Positions 10,139-21,400 of a DNA stretch of 64,000 bases are shown piece after piece. Origin of the DNA: Acridotheres tristis (Eukaryota; Chordata; Aves; Passeriformes; Sturnidae); NCBI GenBank assembly GCA_037013685.1, contig CM072897.1, positions 20,038,143-20,102,142 on the forward strand, written 5' to 3'. Both the position numbers and the translations under genes were made by a program. Numbering within the stretch: the first letter of the stretch is position 1; each line of letters starts with the position of its first letter. The notes under the pieces are model-generated. The model ran no database searches. It was not told where the DNA came from and was given only the letters and a program-made list of their open reading frames with translations.

Positions 10139-12429
10139 CTAAAAGAGATGACAAATTATTGCTGCAGAAGCAAAAACGGCTCTGAGATCTCAGCAGCAGC
10201 CACACCTGTATCTGAGATAAAGGTACCACAGGGACATTCACTCACTGTCTGCTGCTCAGATCTTGTGCAATACCAGAAGCTGTTTCAGAAAGCCAGAAAA
10301 TGTGTAAAATCAGCCAGAAGCCATGAGATAATATGGGAACTGCACAACACACATCCATCCTGAGATAGAGTGGACAACTCTTAATTGTAGAGGAATAAAG
10401 CAGTACCCCAATTTTTCTCAGTGTCAGTGGTGCCACGTGGTGCTGGATCATTTCCTCTGGACTAAATGGGAACAGGATACTCACAACCAGCTGCAGGGAT
10501 CTACCCTTGCACAGTGCCAACCCCTTCTGAATTGCCTCTGCTGCTCATCAGAGCAGATCAAAAATAGTTCCAGTGCTGTGGAACACTTGCTGCTGCCACC
10601 ATGCAGATGTTATAATTATAAATGAAGGGGGGAAAAAGGGGCACAGAGCCAAAGGAAAAATATCTGAAAACAAACTGCCAAAATGCATCCAAAACCCCAG
10701 GGGAGGACAGAAGAGAAAAACAAATGTGGAGGCGACACTGGGCTGGGCTGAGCTGCATTCTTGGATTCACTGAGCTCGTGGACTCATTTGGTGCAACCTC
10801 CCTTCCTCTGAACCCCACCTGCTCCAAACAACATGCTCCACCATCCAGAGCAGATCCAGCCCACGACACTGTGGCCACTTAACCTGCAGGAGATGCTGGG
10901 AGTGGGAACACTCAGGAGAAAGGAACTGAAACGACAGTTCCTGCAGTTATCCTGATAAAAGGGGGAAAAAAAAAAGAGGCCCTGGGTAATTTAGTGGAGT
11001 GATGCAGATGGACTTGCAGGAAGATAATTGAGTACACTTGTCCCTCAGAAAAGGTGCAGTCAGACTCCTGAGTCTGAAATGTGAAAGGACTGATTCCACC
11101 TGGGCTGGTCTCACCAGCGAAGCATCAGCTCCTCACAACCCCTCTGGGCAGCCCCCTCAAATACAACCCCAGAACTGATCAGGACCCTTCCCCTGCATGA
11201 GCCATGGTGGGAGCTGAAATCCTGTGGGAAATGGGTCCTAAGGAAGGCACATGGTGCACTTCAAACACAAATCTTCCCTCCACATCGCCTGCACCAGCAG
11301 CTTCCCACTGTGCCCTCCCATTCCTCCATCCCTGCCTGACTCTTCCCTTTCCAAAATTAGAAGCTAGGCTCATCCCTCCTTACTTCCCAAAGAGAGTGAG
11401 CTCTCCAAGTGGGAGCAAATATGCTAGGAGGCCTCCTGGAGAATATTCCATTATCTCACTGCTTCTATGGATTTAAGAGAATATAAACATTTAGTAAGGT
11501 TTTTTCTGCCTTTCAGCCACAGAAATGTAACCTTCTGGTAGGAAAGAAAGCAGCAAGGAGAGGAGATGAAAGCCGGGTTTATAGTTATTTAAATAATTCA
11601 TTTTCTCCAACCAATTACTAGGTCAGGGAACATCCAACTCTACCACCTGGAACTGAAAGGCATTGAGACAGTGCTGTGCTATAAAAATCCATTTGTCTAT
11701 CATCCAGTGCAGCAATCACCGCCTGCCTGCTTGTCTTTTATCAGTGCAGGGCTGCTCCCAGTTATTTAGTTCTTAATAAAAACTGTAATTATGAGGCTTC
11801 CAACATTTCAGCTGGCTCAGTTCCTCAAAAGAGGGGAGAAAAAAAGCGCCACACAACTGTAAACAGCATTGGGAGGTTCACAAATAGCTTCAAGGGTGCA
11901 GAAGAACTGAGCCAAGATGATATGAGAGGTCTACAGGATTCAAATGGCAAGCTGGAATGTGTCCAGGGAAGGGAGTAGAACACTGGAGCCAGGGAAGGAG
12001 CTAAAGCACCAGGAGCAGCTGAAGGAGGGAAGGAGGGAAGGCTCAGCCTGGAGAAAAGGAAGCTCACAGGGGACCTCCTGGCCCTCCACAACTCCCTGAC
12101 AGGAGGGGGCAGCTGGGTGTGGGGGAAGAGAGCTCTGTTCCAAGGGAACAAGGATGGGACAAGAGGAAACAGCCTCAAGCACCACCAGGGAAGGTTTAGG
12201 TTGGATATTAGAGAAAATAATTCACTGAAAGGGTGTCAAGGATTGAACAAGCTGCCCAAGATGGTGGAGTCACCATGCCAGGAAGTGATCAAAAGATGTG
12301 TGAATGTGCCATTTGAGGACATGGTTTAGTGGTGAACATGGCAGTGCTGGTCAGTTGTTGGACTCAATGACCTCAGAAAGCTTTTCCAGCCTGAAGGATA
12401 CTCTGTAAGCTCCCCCCACGCAGACAAAC
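10139..12429 (-). other. CSNK1G1: CSNK1G1 intron between coding exons 5 and 6
   Basis: A 2,291-base intron with a GTTTGT donor and TCTTTTAG acceptor. Its first 480 bases in transcript order are almost entirely CR1 (11949-12409). The remainder, 10139-11948, has no assignable feature. Confidence 0.85.
11949..12409 (+). mobile_element. CR1 LINE fragment, long
   Basis: Begins around GCTGGAATGTGTCCAGGGAA and continues through GGCTCAGCCTGGAGAAAAGG, CTCCACAACTCCCTGACAGG, GGTTTAGGTTGGATATTAGA and GGACTCAATGACCTCAGAAA to a tail ending near CTCTGTAAG. The tail and spacing suggest a different CR1 subfamily from most others here. Its end is about 20 bases from the exon 5 donor. Confidence 0.88.
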
Positions 12430-12664
12430 CTTTGCCAAGGTGTGTGTTGATGGACATATATCTCGCTGTTCCAGTGAGACTCTTGTGCTCCCTGTAGGGA
12501 ATGTGTTTTTTGGTTTCCGGGTCAATGTACTCCTTGGCCAATCCAAAGTCTATGATGTGAATGACGTGCTCCTTCTTATTGCCCTGCCGGCCAATGAGGA
12601 AGTTCTCCGGCTTCACATCCCGGTAGATGAGGTTCTTGGAATGCACGTACTCCATGCGAGAGAT
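12430..12664 (-). CDS. CSNK1G1: CSNK1G1 coding exon 5 (catalytic loop and activation segment)
   Basis: The largest internal coding exon here, 235 bases, encodes residues 148-225 plus one base. It contains the catalytic loop YRDVKPEN with catalytic Asp163, Lys165 and Asn168, the metal-binding DFG at 186-188, and the CK1-specific activation segment [17 protein letters not shown] replaces the APE motif of other kinases. All catalytic residues are intact, so the encoded kinase should be active. The acceptor is TTTTGCAG|ATCTCTCGC and the donor GGCAAAG|GTTTGT, a less usual donor lacking the GTRAG core. A CR1 element ends only about 20 bases into the following intron. Confidence 0.97.
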
Positions 12665-15600
12665 CTGCAAAACGACGAGGGAAATGTTACTTGTGAGCAG
12701 AGCTCTGGCTCCCAGCAGAGCGGCAAGAGGAATTTGTCATCCTCTCCTTTCCAAGGCTATCATGCTGTGCTCTCTGCTTTATTCCCATGGAAATGGCAAA
12801 GGCTGTTTCTGAGGCGTTACCACTGGGATGCAGCTCTTGGCAGGATGCCACGGGGAGCTGCAGCAGCCTTTTTGTACTGATTTTAAACATACTAAACCAC
12901 TTACCAAGAGCTCTTCCCTTGCCCTCCGCCTTCCCCTGTTGCTGTATCTTACCACCTTCCTCCCTCAACCCATATGCTGTCTTAGACATGCCAGATTCTT
13001 CGTGGAGGGGGATTTTTGGACAGGCAGAAACTTTACCATCTTCAAAGCTGACTAAAATAATAATTAATCTCATTGCTGTCAACTAGGAATAGCTGGAATA
13101 TTTTTCAGCTTTTGACTAATGTTTTTCTGGAAGTTTGAACAGGACGGTTGAAAGGGAAGGAATCCCACTTCTGAGGTGATGGAGTGCCTCTAACAACACA
13201 CCTTATTCAGAAGTTCATAATAAAACTGCTTTTGAAACCAAACATATTGCAGGTGTCTGAACATGCTGTCAAGCAGTTCTCCTTTGGGTCCTGAACTTAG
13301 GAGATGGTTCCAACTGGAAATCTCATTTTCATTTCATTTATTTCAATTGCCTCTATGTTTCAAATGAACACACATGAACCCCCATTTATGGCTGTCCTGG
13401 TCACAGCTGCCCAGCATGCCAGAGGGCACAGTGGTTTTAAACAATATGCTTCTTTGGAAAGGCTACTGTGATTGACACAGATATTTATGGGCCAGCAATG
13501 CTACAAAACCTCTGCAAAGCTCCACCAACTCCCAGTTTTACACTAACAAGCCTCAGTCCCCAGAGGTCACTGCCACACTGTTCTGAGGGACAGCACAGTG
13601 CCACAATGCCAGGAGACACCCAGGGTGAGGGCCACCAGCTGGTCACCCCCACTGGGTGGATCCTGGTGGGAAAGTGCTGCAGGCTGGAGTCTCTGGGTCA
13701 CTGAGCCAACTCTCCCCCAGCCAGGCAGCAGGGACCCCCCATCAGCCCTTCCAACCCCTCTGCTCACTCCGTTGGGCTGGCAGATCCTGACTGCTCCTTC
13801 ATTTCTCGTTGAATCCAGACACATTCCCAGCTAGCAAACTGAGACCACTCTTTCTCTTTACAGATCTTGGAACCACACGTCGTTTTAAAAGTCCACATGC
13901 ACGTGATCCTCCAGCACACTCCCAGGCTTTTACCATGCACCCTATTTTAAAGGAAAATCTGCTGCATTTCAACCTCTCAGAAAAAAGTAGCAGGCAGGAG
14001 GGGGCAGCCCTCCTTATAAAATAAACAGCTGTACAGAGAGGGCAGCAGACAGGAAAAAAATTGGCTGCAGGTGAATCAGAAAAAACAGAATTTGATCAAA
14101 GACTCTTCAAAGAAGGGAACAGCACGTGCTGCTGCTCCCTCCCCTCAATGCAGTGATTGATTCCAATGTGCCGAGAAAATGGGTTTCATGGGTAACAGTC
14201 ATTATTTCCAATCAATTACAGGCTGGTAGAGAGCAGAGCAGATGCTCTTCAATCATTCTTCACACTTTGAATCACCTACAGGACACAGCAGAAGGTTGTG
14301 AGACAAAAAGCCATGTTGGGAGGCAATTCAAATGAAGATGCAACCCTTGAAAGTGGAACAAAGAGTTTCCTTGCCTCTCCACACATAATAAGCTTCCAAG
14401 CAGAGCCTGACTGGCTCATTTGATTTGTTCCTGCTACCAGAGCAGCTCAGTTGTTGAAATCCCAACAGCAATTAGAGAACCTGAAAAGGGCCCATTTTTT
14501 TCTTCTTTAAAAATTCTCAGCAAGTTGCAGCAGGCAGGACAACAACCTGGACAGCTGAGGTGTCAGATGAGCCAATATGCTCTAGCAGCACTCAAGGGTA
14601 AAATATGCAGCATTTATTTTTTTTCCTTTTTTCCTCCCACCTGCCTTTTTTACTTCCACCATACACACACAGCTGTTGCGGGGTCTCTCGTATTCCTTCT
14701 TTACTTCCACCTGCCTGGATGCTTCATGCTGGAGAGCTTTGCTCAGCCATGGCAGCTAAAGACGCTCTCCAAGTAAAAAAGATGTTTCTTGGAGTAGCTT
14801 CCATGCTTTATTCACCCTGACAAGACACTCTCCCTGCTTGTGGCTGCTGTGATGTGGAGTGTCTGGGCTGCATCTCCCTTCCAGACCCTGCCTGAGCACA
14901 CATAAGCTGCAGCACAGCCTCGGCATCAAACCCATCGCACAGCCAAAGGAGAGGGGAAGTGGAGTTCCCACTCCACAAATGTGCTGCATGCACAGGTGCA
15001 GTGCCCACTCCTTTGGGTTTGAACTACAGGCTCAGACACTCTGAATTCATTCTTTTAGGGGCAGAGAAACCACTCGAGGAACTGGGACTAACTTGGAATT
15101 GCTCTAACACTGGAAAAACAGCAAGCATGGGAGCAACTAGGGTAGATGGAAGACTCTGAATTACAGAGGGATTTCCATGGCCACGGATGGCCGAGTCCAT
15201 CCTTGGAGCTGTAAATCTCCATTTCAGATGTCAGAGAAACCCTTAGGAGGGGGGAGAATCCCTTGGCACAAAGCAGGACCCCTGTGCTGCAGTGGAGAAA
15301 TGAGAGGATATTGTGACATTTAGCAGGTGCCAAAGAAACCCATGCTTTCATTTGCCTTCCTCCTGCCAAGGCAGCAAGTGTAACAAATCCTCTTCTCCCA
15401 GAAAGGTAACTTTTAAGGGGCTGACCTTGACAGCAATTCCATCTCTAGACCTTCCTGATAAATTTGAACCCTTCTTCCACACATCACTCACTTAATATAC
15501 ATCAGATCAGCAGAGAATCAAATTAATCGTCATTAAAGGCAATTTTGATGGTCACTGGTAGAAAAACATCTTGCTACAACTTGGTCCAGATCACATCCAG

Positions 15601-18336
15601 AGTATTTTTCCAGTGCCTGGTGGCACACCAGAGCTTGTTATAAGCTGTTAGTGAGCATCATAAAGGCTGGACTGGGCAAGAGTGAAAAACAGAAGCCTGC
15701 ATAAAAAAAAATTCTCCCCCAATTTATGGGCTGTAGGGACTGACATATTGACCATATTTTAATTGCCAGGCTTGGCTTTGTTCAGGAGCTTCACCCACTG
15801 GAGCTGATCTACTGGATGTCTTCAGCTGCATGTGGAGTATGGAGAAACAGTTCGAGTCTGAACAATTCCCAAATAGGCTGTCTTTCTTGAAGACTCACTG
15901 TCATCCAGTCTCTCTTGCCCTCAGCCAGGAGAGCCTTCCTGATGTAAAACTATGTTTGAATTCTCCTGTAATCCCATGTGGCACTTAAGAGACACTGCCC
16001 TTCTTTTTCCTAGAGAAACTCCTTTTTCTCCTCTAACATCTGCAAAGGATCCACCCCAGATGCTGCAACCTGTCAAGCTCATTCACACCAGCCAAGTACA
16101 AATAAGTAGTGAAAAATATCTTTCCAGGATGTCTCTGGTTAAAAATTGACCACGGGACTGGATGCTCCTACAGACATGGGGATCATCCTAAGTATGAGGA
16201 GAAACATCGGGGGACAAATGCCCGTGGTTAGAATTATAGCAGCTTAAGCAGACTTGGCCACTCAGAAGCAATAACAAAATGTAATTCATGAATGTGAACC
16301 CAAGCAGTCTGAGAGTCCAGCTTTCCTTTCTGTGGTGTCACACATTGGGGCGTGACACAGTGACTGCAACCATTTAGTGGGGGCGAAAGACAGTTTTCCC
16401 TAAATCCTTGTGGCTGGAGCAAAGGGTTTTCATTTCATTCAAGCAGTGCCAGCCCCTTTGGAAAATACTTCTCCCAGGGCCAGGTGATGGGGCACGCCTG
16501 AGGATGCTGAATCTGTCTCCTTAAATGTGCACCCTCCAAGCTGGCAACTCACGAAACCTCCCTGTGGAGACTGAGAAGGCCCTACAACAAATCCCCATGG
16601 CCAAAGGAGCCATGAGAGAACATCAGCTCCTCCATTTCCTACTGCTCTTGCTGTACCCCTGCATCAGCCTCAGCATGTGTTTTCCAACTGGCACCAGTAC
16701 CCTGGTAAGCTGCAGCCTGGCCACAGGATCAACAGGTGATGCCAGTGAAGAACATCCAAGCCCAGAGCTGAGCTGCAGCCCCGGGATTTGGCAAAAGGCA
16801 GCAGCCATGGCTGTGACAATCTTGATTTCCCCAGAAGTCCCTAGGGAATGAATTTACATCTTTATGTTTTCCCTCCAAAGGTCACACAAGCCGTATCTGA
16901 GGCTTTTCCAGCTGTTGCCACTTGATTTAATCAAAGCCAATACTATAAATTGGTTTTCCATTGATAAAGAAACACTCAAAACCAAGAGAACTTGACTGCT
17001 TTGCTCTAGGAGGCCTCAGTACCAGGCAGGTGCTGTTCAAACTTCTGCAGTTCTGACTTCAGTTTCCCATTTGAGATTCTGCTGTGTCAAATTTCAGTTT
17101 ATCTGGAGAGAATTGTGTTCTTCATCCCTTACATCTCCTCTTCCCTACCATGCTTCTATCTGCAGAGCTATTAATGTGAATATAGAATTCCAGCTCTGCT
17201 GTGGAGTATCTGGGTGATCTCAAAGTCTGGCTATCCAAGTAGATATCATGGATATCTGGCTATTCAAGATCTGGATATCTGCAGATATTTAGATACTTGT
17301 GAATCTGCAAACCAGTCTGAAAATAAAAAAGCCAAACTGACTGGCTGGGCCCATTGACTTGTGGAAGTTTCTGCAGCACATTTAGTATGCTCAGCTTCCA
17401 TGTTGTTCACTTTTAACACAAGCCCAAATCCAAGCCTGGATCCCTTCCAGCTTGATTTCCCTTCCTTTTCAGGTACATTAAAGGCTCTGTGATGTTGCCC
17501 ATAGAACTATTATATTTCAAGTGTCAGTAATTTAAACCCATTTGATTGACCAAATTTTTGACCAAATTTTACCAAGGCAGAGCCCCCAAATGCTTGTATT
17601 TTGGCTAAGGAGGGCTTAGCTCCCATTGCCCTGTGAGGTTTCAGTCTATGGGCAGCCCAGTAGCACCAAATCAGCAGAACTGGTAGGAGTGTGGGCGGGT
17701 GCTGTGCTCTGTGTGTCCCGTGCAGTGGGTGAGAAATGAGATGCTCCTGGGATGTCCAAACAGGGAGGGAGCTGGGGCAGGTACCCGGGCAGGGGCGTGT
17801 AGGGGACGTGGGACACAAGTCCATAGGAATCCAGCTTCACTGGTTCTGCTGCGCAGGAAGCCAGTTTCTCATAAGCATAATTTGACCTTCTCTTCATAGG
17901 CAGGAGTCCTTCTCATCCCTGAGGAGTTTTCTTTTATAAGAAAGATGGAGAGGGACCTTGGACAAGGGACTGGAGTGACAGGACAAGGGGAAAGTGCTTC
18001 CTGCAGCCAGAACACAGGGTGAGATGGGATATTGGGAAGAATGTGAGGGTGGTGAGGCCCTGGCACAGGTTTCCCAGAGAATCTGTGGCTGCCCCATGCC
18101 TGGAAATGTTCAAGGCCAGGTTGTACAGGGCTTGGAGCACCCTGGGCTAGTAGAAGGTATCCCTGCCCCTGGCAGGGAGGGTGAGATTAGATCTTTGAAG
18201 GTTCCTTCCGACTCAAACCACCCGGTGATTCTATGATGGAAGAAGATTCTTTCAGCCCTGAAACTCGCACTGTGCCAACTCTAGGATGGATGGACACCCG
18301 AGGAGACCCCAGGGCAGGGCCCTGACCATCACTCAC
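12665..18336 (-). other. CSNK1G1: CSNK1G1 intron between coding exons 4 and 5
   Basis: A 5,672-base intron with GTGAGT donor and TTTTGCAG acceptor. One CR1 copy lies at its start in transcript order (17930-18237). A stretch around 17225-17300 holds degenerate repeats of GATATCTGG/AGATATTT. Between 12665 and 17200 I see nothing I can name. Confidence 0.85.
17930..18237 (+). mobile_element. CR1 LINE 3' fragment with intact tail
   Basis: TATAAGAAAGATGGAGAGGG, then GGACAAGGGGAAAGTG, CCTGGCACAGGTTTCCCAGA and TCAAACCACCCGGTGATTCT show a CR1 with its terminal GATTCTATG. It ends about 100 bases downstream of the exon 4 donor. Confidence 0.9.
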
Positions 18337-18488
18337 CAGCTGAATGGCGATCATTAACACCGTCTTCAGAGTGAACGTCCTGTCACAGAGGTCAAACAGA
18401 TCTTCCAAGCTCGGACCAAGGAGCTCCAATACCATGGCATTGTACTTTCCACATGGTCCGAAGTAATACACCTGGGGGAGCCCTTCAG
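18337..18488 (-). CDS. CSNK1G1: CSNK1G1 coding exon 4 (hinge and linker to C-lobe)
   Basis: This 152-base exon finishes codon 97 and encodes residues 98-147, from [20 protein letters not shown] through [13 protein letters not shown]. It holds strands beta4-beta5, the gatekeeper/hinge [13 protein letters not shown] (gatekeeper Leu117 by alignment with CK1 family kinases) and helices [13 protein letters not shown] is a hallmark of the CK1 family. The acceptor is CTTCCAG|CTGAAG and the donor CAGCTG|GTGAGT. With the preceding exon, the junction codon reads GCT (Ala). Confidence 0.96.
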
Positions 18489-21400
18489 CTGGAAGAACAG
18501 GAAAAGAACTGGAATCAGTCAATGGGACAAAGTTAATTCCCCTCTCCCCACGTGCACATCTTTTGTAAGGCAGAGTTTTATTGTCACTTCTTGAGTATTC
18601 TATCTGATCCTGCCCAGTAGGGAAATAAGTTCCAGCACAAACTGTGACTGAACCAAAGGCCAAACCAGTGCAGGCTCTACTCAGCTTGGACAGACAAATG
18701 GATTCCAGAGCAATTAACAAGACCACCTGAAAGCATCGAGCTTTGGCAGCTTAAAGGCTTAGATTTAGGGAACAAGACACAGAGTTCCCTGTGTTCCACT
18801 AAACACCAGGCAGAGAACAGCCCTAGATGTGGGCTGGCACTTGTTGGAGCAGTTAGGAAGATGACAGTCCTTGGAGAAAATGAAGCATGGCCATAAAAGG
18901 GCTGCTTTGTCACCAAAGCCCTTGTTTTTCAGCACAACCTTACACAAAACTTACACTCAGTAAAAAGGAAAAAACACTTTTCCTTTAAAACAGGAAAAAG
19001 TTTTAAATTTTGACCAATCACCACACAAAAATAGGTGATCATGGTCATTAGCATATGTGCACATGCAACTATCAACATCGAACTGGTAGGAGCCAGAGCC
19101 CATCCTCCCACCCAACAGACTGCTCTGTGGGAGTACAGTGTTGATACTCAGCTGGCAGGAGATTTTTGGGTGGATCAGCTTTCTGAAAGGCATCAGAAGG
19201 AAAGGGAGAAAAACAGCCTTGATGCTGGAAGACTCACAGAGCTGCAGAGCACTTCTGGAATTAACTTTGAGTCAAAGAGGAGACCACAGCAGCCCATACA
19301 GGAGGAATTTAGTGCAGGCCCAACTGCTCATTTTGCTAATCAGCACCTGCACCAGCACATGGCGTCCCAGTGTCAGCGCCAAGCTGGGTAACATGTTTAA
19401 ATCTCTATGTATTTCCAGTCTACACTTCATAAGCAGCTCCAGAACACAACAGAAAGGTTCTGTTTTGAAATATAGGGCTTTATCTTATGTCAAAACAAAA
19501 TATTTGCTTGAATGCCCAAAGATGCAGTGTCCTGCTATTCAGCGTAAAGGCTGAGCACGAGGAGCACTGCTACGTGTGCAGCCTTTCTTCCCACAGAGAT
19601 CCACAAATTATAGCACATGGGACCTGAAAACACTGTGACTATTAATATTATGGCATGTTTTAAACAAGTGCAGGCACACATCTGGATTTGCATAAGTGAT
19701 CAATGTTAGATACAGCAAAATACTTGAATAATTAAGTGCACAGTTTGGTGTCAGCTCTTTGAGGTGCGTGTCAGGAACACAACAAGTGCATGTCCTACTC
19801 CAGATTTAGGGGAACCTCACTAAACCAATGGCACTCGGAACTTGCAGTCTGGCTACAATGCAACAAATGCAGCACTGAGATCACTAAAGCTTAAATATCA
19901 CAAAACCTGTGCTCCCAAGTACTGCTCTGAAAGTACAAAATGCAGTTTGACAAAGATTACCCGAGGAGGGTTTTAATCTCATTGATTCACATGGCTCAGG
20001 GAATCTGTCACCAGGATGCATTCATGGGATATTACAGAGCATTGCAGGAATTCCTTGTCTAACCAGTGTTCTGTGTCCCATGTAAAATATTGACCCAACC
20101 TGGGTTTGGGAGGCTGCTGCTCCTAACAGAGCTCCATGCTTTAGGAAGTAGCAACAGTTATTAAATCCTCTAGGAAGACAGGATGGTTTGATGCAGAAGC
20201 AATTCAGAAAGCCAAACAATGGTGGGATATGATCCAGGCAGCTCCAGGATGCTTCAAATATCCCCAAATCAACACAAATGACAATTTAATGTCATCAGCT
20301 TAGTGCTGAAGGCTGGAATAATTGCAACAGCTCTTGAAGTGACTCATGGTGAGCCACTGAGTTTTCAGTTAAGTCTGATAAGGACTTAGTTACAAAGTCA
20401 CCTCTAACACCAAGATCAGCATCTCTATTTTTTAGAGAATAATCGGGTAATGATAGAGAATAAGAGAATAACAGAATATTTTATGCAAAGTTTAAACCTG
20501 AGCCCATTATAGCTTCTAGATATAGATAGACAATGAGTACCTCTATCACAAATTCTACAAGTCTCAAAGAGTGGAACTGAGGAAGGAATTAGGATTAGGA
20601 CTCTGCTAACTAAGGTTTGCAGGAGAATAAAACTGCAGAAAGGAATTTCTGCAATTTTTCCTTCCTTCTTAAGGAAGGCGAAGGATCCTGTTCCCAGACC
20701 AGGGGAAGATGAGAACATTTACAGCCTCACTCAGTAAGGAACGAGCATTGCAATTAAAATGAATTTCCTGCTGGGCATAAGAACCAGAAGACAAGTTGCA
20801 GCAAGACCCAATAGGTGGGAATTTCATGTAGGGAAGGAAGCAACACTACTTAGTGCTCTCTGGGATCCCAATTCCTTCAGCTTTACCTACTGAGAGCTTA
20901 CAGCCAAGAGCTAGGAGTACCCTCTTCGTCTTAAACCCTCAGGAAGGCTCTTCTTTCTGTGGAAGCTCTGACAATGTGAGGCCTTAGTGAAGAACATAAA
21001 TGAAGCATCCTAAATGTCAGAATACAGGAGAGGCTTCAGGTGTATATTTAGGGTTCGATTTTTCCCTGAGGGTTTTCCCTGACTGCCAGCTCTGCAGTCA
21101 AGGACTTCCCTCTTGCCTTTGCCAGGATAAAGCTGCTATAACATCTCTCTGAATTCCAGAGCCAGGCTGCTCCACTGTGTCCTGGATCCAGCGCTGATGA
21201 GCGCTGTGAATCTCCCAGCCCAAGCCAAGGATCCTCAGCTCCACACTAGTTATGGAAATAAAGTTGGTTGGGACTTGGTGCCACACATCCTCAGCTCACT
21301 CAAACTCAACTCAACGTTCAACATCTTTTTGGGAAGAGGAAAAGCACAAAAAATGAACTTGATGTACGCATTAATGGGTGTGCTGGCAGATAAGACTGGG

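Noticed and set aside
12440..12880. Plus-strand 146-codon frame
   Set aside because: It is the antisense shadow of coding exon 5 with its flanking intron.
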